A DNA stretch of 48,029 nt from CAYPHA01 sp964410215 (GTDB lineage: Bacteria; Calditrichota; Calditrichia; Calditrichales; CAYPHA01), in the NCBI GenBank assembly GCA_964410215.1, contig CAYPHA010000034.1:1-48029 (forward strand). Direction: 5' to 3'. Position 1 is the stretch's first letter. Each line of letters starts with the position of its first letter. The position numbers and the translations under genes are program-made. The notes beneath the pieces were generated by a model. It was not told where the DNA came from. It saw nothing but the letters and a program-made list of their open reading frames with translations, and did not search any database. Shown piece after piece: positions 44,352 to 48,029 of this stretch.

Positions 44352-47228
44352 ATGAAAAATGTGTATTTCCTGATGGGGGTGATGGGATTATTCATGGTTT
44401 CCTGTACGGATAATAGTATTCTGACGGTAAAAAGTCCGGATAGTCATATCGTTTTTAAGTTATTAAGGACTTCTGATGAACGCATCACCTATGCTGTTTC
44501 CAGGAATGGAAGTGAAATTGTAACATGTGGAACACTTGGTATCCGTATAGATGATATTATATATGGCAGAAATGGAACCGTCAGTGTAGATTCGGACGAT
44601 ACGGTTATAAATGAAACCTATGATTGGCGTGGTGTTCATTCCGTTGCACATAACCATTACCGCAGGACCCGTTTCACCATTTCAGCCGGAGAAAAAGAAC
44701 TCCACGTAGAGCTGCGGGTTTATGATGACGGCGTTGCCTGGCGCTATACAATTCCGCTGGAAGGAACGCATCAGATTAATGAGGACCTCACATCATGGCA
44801 GCTTCCGTCTCAAACGGCTGTATGGTATCATTCACAAACATTGAATTTTGAAGGTACTTACAGTAAAGAAAACATTAAAGATATCCCGGATGCTACGCTG
44901 ATTGCGTTGCCCTTCATCGGAAAAATGTCCGGAAACGACGGTTATATTGTTGTGGCTGAAGGCGGCCTGTTTGATTTCAGTGGTATGGAATTAATCAAAA
45001 AAGAAGGGAACAGGCTTATTGCCGTATTTGATGATGACCCGAAGGGATTTTCCTTTGAGGGTACCGTTGTTACGCCCTGGCGTCTGATCATACTGGCAGA
45101 TGATCTGGACCGGCTTGTAAACAGTGACCTGATTCATAATGTCTGTCCGGCACCGGATGAACGCCTGAAAAATGCAGACTGGATCCGACCGGGCCGGGCT
45201 GTCTGGAACTGGTGGGCACTGCGTACTTCCGGCTCACCGGCAGACCAGAGGCGGTTTGTCGATGCCGGTGCAAAGCTTGGCTTTGAATATAATCTGGTCG
45301 ACGAGGGTTGGGAAAACTGGAAAGAGGATCGAAAAAGTAAGTGGGATATTATTAAAGAACTGGTTGATTATTCAAGGAACAAAGGGATTGATACCTGGAT
45401 CTGGCGTCATTGGGATATGCGTGATGGTTATGATGGATCCTTTCGTGACCCGGAGTATCGCAGATCGTTTTTCAAAAAAGCGAAATCAATTGGTGTGGTC
45501 GGATTGAAAATAGATTTCATGGATTCAGAGAGCCTGGAACGCGTACGCTACTATACCGCGGTGCTGGAGGATGCGGCGGAGGTGGGATTGATGATCAATT
45601 TCCATGGGGCCAATAAACCAACAGGTGAATCGCGGACGTATCCGCATGAAATGACCCGGGAAGGGATTTACGGCCTGGAACAGAATTTTAACGGGATTCC
45701 TGTCAACCATTATGCGACGCTCCCGTTTACCCGCCTTGTGGCCGGTCATGGCGATTTTACGGTGATTACGTTCCAGAAGGACTATCTCGGAGGTACGACT
45801 TTTGCCCTGCAACTGGCTTCGGCCGTGGCTTTTACATCACCCGTGCAGCACTTCGCCGATTTCCCGGAACTCTATCTGGAGAGCCGGGCGGCGGATGTTA
45901 TTAAGGCATTACCTGCAACCTGGGATGAAACCGTTATCCTGCCGGGAAGTGAAATTGGAGAACTGGCGGCCATGGCCCGGCGAAAAGGGGACCAATGGTT
46001 TGTCGCGCTTTTGAATGGCGAAACCGCAAGACACTATAACCTGTCGCTGCCTTTCCTCGGGGAAGGGATTTATGACGCACAGATTTTTGCCGACCGGTTT
46101 ACAGAACCGGCTGCGTTTGATATGACCGAAGGGGTATATTCCGGCAAGAATAGTATGCAGGTGCATATGGTCCCCGGCGGTGGCTGGGTCGGACATTTCA
46201 AACCGGTAAACGAGCCGGAGGCATGGCTCATGGCTGAAGCCGGTGAACGGTACCTGAATAAACGAGTCAACGTCACTTTCAGGACAAATATACAGAACGG
46301 AACCATCTATTATACCCGGGATGGCACCGTGCCGGGACTAAACTCAAAAATATATACGGATCCGGTGGAAATTAAGGAGCCGGGTATCTTACGGGCGGTA
46401 TTGGTGGATGATGCCGCAACACAGAAAGCCAGTACCGAAATATCCTTTGAAGGTGTTGATGCTCCACGGATTGAACCCGCAGGTTATATTTCTGCGGAGG
46501 AGCCGGTTGAGGTGAACATCCTTGAAGCACCGCTGACCGATGGAACGCTTTACTATACCACAGACGGCAGTGAGCCGACACCGGCATCGATTAAATACGA
46601 AGGCCCGTTTGTGTTAGAAAAATCAACCCTCGTTCGTTCAAGTCTGATTCCTGAGGAAATGGCTCGAAGTAATGTAACGTCGGCATTATTTGCCTTTGAA
46701 AATGATCCGCGTCCTGGTCTCAGGGGTACGGTTGCAGGAATACCGCTGGAGATGCACAAAGCATGGAATAAACCAGTAAAACTGCTTGTTCCTGCTACAA
46801 ATAACTATGGATCCGCGGGTGACGTCATCCTTACCAATGGATTTCGTGGAAGCAATGTGTTCTCCGACGGACAATGGCTGGGATTTGAAGCAGATCATTT
46901 TCGATGTATAATTGACCTGGAAAATCTCACGGATATAAATACGATCGTTCTCGGGTTTTTTCGGGATATGGGATCCTGGATCTTTTTTCCGAAAGAAATT
47001 CGTATCTCTTTTTCGAATGACGGCAAAGTCTATAGCATTATAGACAAAACACGCTTTCCCGATCCGGCACAGATGGAGCCAAGGAAAATCATCGACTACA
47101 AAACAGACTGCTCTGAAAAAGCGCGGTATATTAAAATCGAGGCTGACAACATAATAACCTGCCCGGATTGGCATCCCGGGGCCGGAGGCAAGGCCTGGCT
47201 ATTCGTTGATGAAGTGATGATCAAATAG
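44352..47228 (+). CDS. GH97 alpha-glycosidase (retaining type), lipoprotein with C-terminal binding modules, 958 aa
   Basis: The ATG at 44352 is preferred over 44340 because GGGGT lies six bases before it and a lipoprotein leader begins there (Cys18 in FMVSC). An N-terminal beta-sandwich (about 25-270) is followed by the catalytic barrel with NWWALRTSGS, YNLVDEGWENW, GLKIDFMDSE and YPHEMTREGIYGLEQN. Asp388 (KIDFMD) and Glu443 (YGLEQN) are 55 residues apart, as I recall for the nucleophile and acid/base of the retaining Bacteroides GH97 alpha-galactosidase. This favours alpha-galactosidase over the inverting SusB alpha-glucosidase type. Two chitobiase-C-like repeats (GTIYYTRDGTVPG, GTLYYTTDGSEPTP) and a discoidin-like domain (about 800-958) end the protein. 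Confidence 0.88.
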   Translation: MKNVYFLMGVMGLFMVSCTDNSILTVKSPDSHIVFKLLRTSDERITYAVSRNGSEIVTCGTLGIRIDDIIYGRNGTVSVDSDDTVINETYDWRGVHSVAHNHYRRTRFTISAGEKELHVELRVYDDGVAWRYTIPLEGTHQINEDLTSWQLPSQTAVWYHSQTLNFEGTYSKENIKDIPDATLIALPFIGKMSGNDGYIVVAEGGLFDFSGMELIKKEGNRLIAVFDDDPKGFSFEGTVVTPWRLIILADDLDRLVNSDLIHNVCPAPDERLKNADWIRPGRAVWNWWALRTSGSPADQRRFVDAGAKLGFEYNLVDEGWENWKEDRKSKWDIIKELVDYSRNKGIDTWIWRHWDMRDGYDGSFRDPEYRRSFFKKAKSIGVVGLKIDFMDSESLERVRYYTAVLEDAAEVGLMINFHGANKPTGESRTYPHEMTREGIYGLEQNFNGIPVNHYATLPFTRLVAGHGDFTVITFQKDYLGGTTFALQLASAVAFTSPVQHFADFPELYLESRAADVIKALPATWDETVILPGSEIGELAAMARRKGDQWFVALLNGETARHYNLSLPFLGEGIYDAQIFADRFTEPAAFDMTEGVYSGKNSMQVHMVPGGGWVGHFKPVNEPEAWLMAEAGERYLNKRVNVTFRTNIQNGTIYYTRDGTVPGLNSKIYTDPVEIKEPGILRAVLVDDAATQKASTEISFEGVDAPRIEPAGYISAEEPVEVNILEAPLTDGTLYYTTDGSEPTPASIKYEGPFVLEKSTLVRSSLIPEEMARSNVTSALFAFENDPRPGLRGTVAGIPLEMHKAWNKPVKLLVPATNNYGSAGDVILTNGFRGSNVFSDGQWLGFEADHFRCIIDLENLTDINTIVLGFFRDMGSWIFFPKEIRISFSNDGKVYSIIDKTRFPDPAQMEPRKIIDYKTDCSEKARYIKIEADNIITCPDWHPGAGGKAWLFVDEVMIK

Positions 47229-47416
47229 AATATGATGCACGGAACCGGTCGACTGAATGGCATGGGAACCTTGTGGATTAATCCGGATATCTATTTTTGC
47301 TTCGTTGCTGTGGATCGCTCGCCAGTCCGGAGAAAAGCAGTAAACGTTTTGCCTCCGGATGCCTTATACAGCTCCTGCATCGTTCGTACGGTAAACTCAG
47401 CCGCTTCGTGTTCTTA

Positions 47417-47445
47417 GCGTCATTGCGAGAGGAGGTTTAATCGCA
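47417..47445 (+). repeat. Possible degraded dispersed repeat (GCGTCATTGCGAG type)
   Basis: The gap 47229-47461 has no convincing gene. Its only notable element is a short stretch beginning GCGTCATTGCGAGAGG, which resembles the start of a palindromic repeat seen scattered in many bacterial genomes. The second half does not match, so it may be a remnant or chance. Confidence 0.25.
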
Positions 47446-47461
47446 GTGTTGATTGGACATT

Positions 47462-47867
47462 ATGCCATGGACGAATAAGTATGACCATAATGAAATTGCA
47501 AAGATTGTTTTAAATGCTGCTTATCAGATTCATACGCGGCTGGGCCCGGGACTTTTAGAAACAGCTTACCGGGAAATACTTTGCTATGAGCTGAAAAAAA
47601 CATGAGTTAAAAGTATTTAAAGAGATCGGCTTACCGATTGTTTGGGATTCAATGGTAATCGACATAGGCTTCAGAGCGGATCTTCTTATAGAAGACAAGG
47701 TAATTGTGGAATTGAAAGCAACTGAAAAAAATAAACCGGTTCACTACAGACAACTGTTGACTTATCTAAAGAGCACTGATATGTGGCTTGGGATACTGAT
47801 TAATTTTGGAGATGTTATGATAAAACGCGGCGTAAAAAGGATTGTCAATAATCTAGCTGAAGGATAA
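47462..47867 (+). pseudogene. GxxExxY family protein, frameshifted in a run of seven A
   Basis: From the ATG at 47462 the frame gives NEIAKIVLNAAYQIHTRLG and the naming motif GPGLLETAY, then stops at 47603-47605. Removing one A from the seven-A run at 47594-47600 restores HELKVFKEIGLPIVWDSM, IDIGFRADLLIEDKVIVELK and QLLTYLKSTDMWLGILINFG up to the stop at 47867, a full-length family member of about 134 residues. GxxExxY proteins have a PD-(D/E)xK-nuclease-like fold and unknown function. A sequencing error, a true inactivating mutation, or slippage-dependent expression could each explain the break. Confidence 0.85.
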
Positions 47868-47917
47868 AGCGCATTTAAGAGCGATCATGCTAGTGTCATG
47901 TCATGCTTGTAATGTCG

Positions 47918-47923
47918 TATAAT
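47918..47923 (+). promoter_or_regulatory. Candidate -10 box for the transposase gene
   Basis: There is an exact TATAAT 41 bases before the transposase ATG. No good -35 box is seen 16-18 bases upstream (TGTCAT at 47894-47899 is weak). If used, the transcript would start near 47930, just before the hairpin. Confidence 0.3.
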
Positions 47924-47935
47924 ATATTGTATCTT

Positions 47936-47959
47936 ACTCCATCACACTAATGATGGAGT
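47936..47959 (+). promoter_or_regulatory. Hairpin enclosing the transposase ribosome binding site
   Basis: ACTCCATCA (47936-47944) and TGATGGAGT (47951-47959) are perfect reverse complements separated by CACTAA. The GGAG Shine-Dalgarno of the transposase start at 47964 lies inside the right arm, so it would be paired in RNA. Sequestered ribosome sites are a known brake on transposase synthesis in other insertion sequences. Confidence 0.65.
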
Positions 47960-47963
47960 TGCT

Positions 47964-48029
47964 ATGAAAAAGTACAAAGTAACTTTAACGCAGCAGGAAA
48001 GACAGGAACTAATCCATATCGTTCAGAAG
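47964..48029 (+). CDS. IS630-family transposase, N-terminal fragment cut by window edge
   Basis: The 22 visible codons read MKKYKVTLTQQERQELIHIV followed by QK. This matches the characteristic opening of IS630-family transposases, before their helix-turn-helix DNA-binding domain. The gene runs off the end of the window, so its completeness, DDE residues and right end cannot be seen. GGAG lies about seven bases before the ATG, inside the hairpin. The family call rests on a short stretch and is therefore only fairly sure. Confidence 0.7.
   Translation, partial: MKKYKVTLTQQERQELIHIVQK

Larger units (their letters stand above)
47891..48029 (+). mobile_element. Left part of a probable IS630-family insertion sequence
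   Basis: The region from about 47891 carries a TA dinucleotide, the usual IS630 target, then A/T-rich non-coding DNA, a -10 box, a hairpin and the transposase start. The exact left end is a guess, because the right end needed to define terminal inverted repeats is outside the window. Confidence 0.45.

Noticed and set aside
47232..47417. Plus-strand open frame of 61 codons after the GH97 gene
   Set aside because: No ribosome site, no recognisable motif and unusual composition; probably non-coding.

Overview
The window reads as part of one very long, single-direction gene array. Every convincing gene from base 1 to 47228 lies on the + strand. The only gap of more than 100 bases between these genes is at 20921-21090. 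The sequence points to a Gram-negative member of the FCB group. It has SusC-like TonB-dependent outer-membrane receptors with an N-terminal carboxypeptidase-regulatory-like domain, PorV/PorQ-family barrels, and large exported proteins ending in a type 9 secretion (T9SS)/FlgD-like C-terminal domain. No SusD gene is visible, and the exported-protein type resembles what I recall from Calditrichota, KSB1 or Marinimicrobia-like lineages rather than classical Bacteroidota. This placement is inference.

Region 1 (1-30095) is an envelope region built from a repeated module: TonB-dependent receptor, large T9SS-type cargo protein, PorV-family barrel, parvulin-like lipoprotein. The order is cargo 1 (cut by the window edge), cargo 2 and PorV 1; then receptor 1 with a GH92 alpha-mannosidase; then receptor 2, cargo 3, PorV 2 and chaperone 1; then receptor 3, cargo 4, PorV 3 and chaperone 2. 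The four cargo proteins are one family. They share a signal peptide, a conserved N-terminal half with acidic calcium-loop-like inserts, a fibronectin-III-like segment and a C-terminal sorting domain. Cargo 1 and cargo 2 are tandem duplicates with a nearly identical 129-base tract near their 3' ends.

Region 2 (30097-42354) is a complete myo-inositol catabolic gene set in the order iolJ, iolB, iolC, iolD, mmsA/iolA, iolE, iolG. It is followed by a GH89 alpha-N-acetylglucosaminidase without a signal peptide, a sodium/solute symporter, and a 69-residue two-helix membrane protein three bases behind the symporter.

Region 3 (42355-47228) holds an unrecognised 175-residue protein, an alkaline phosphatase lipoprotein and a GH97 alpha-glycosidase lipoprotein carrying chitobiase-C-like and discoidin-like modules.

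Region 4 (47229-48029) is the accessory edge: a frameshifted GxxExxY gene, then the start of an IS630-family transposase whose ribosome binding site is buried in a perfect hairpin.

Taken together, alpha-mannosidase, alpha-N-acetylglucosaminidase, a GH97 enzyme of the retaining (alpha-galactosidase-like) type, a phosphatase and the full inositol pathway suggest a locus that strips and consumes glycosylated inositol (phosphates). Candidate substrates are the glycan cores of GPI anchors or plant glycosyl-inositol phosphoceramides, phosphatidylinositol mannosides, GlcNAc-inositol or galactinol. Uptake would use SusD-less TonB receptors paired with T9SS-exported surface proteins. This is a hypothesis drawn from gene content.
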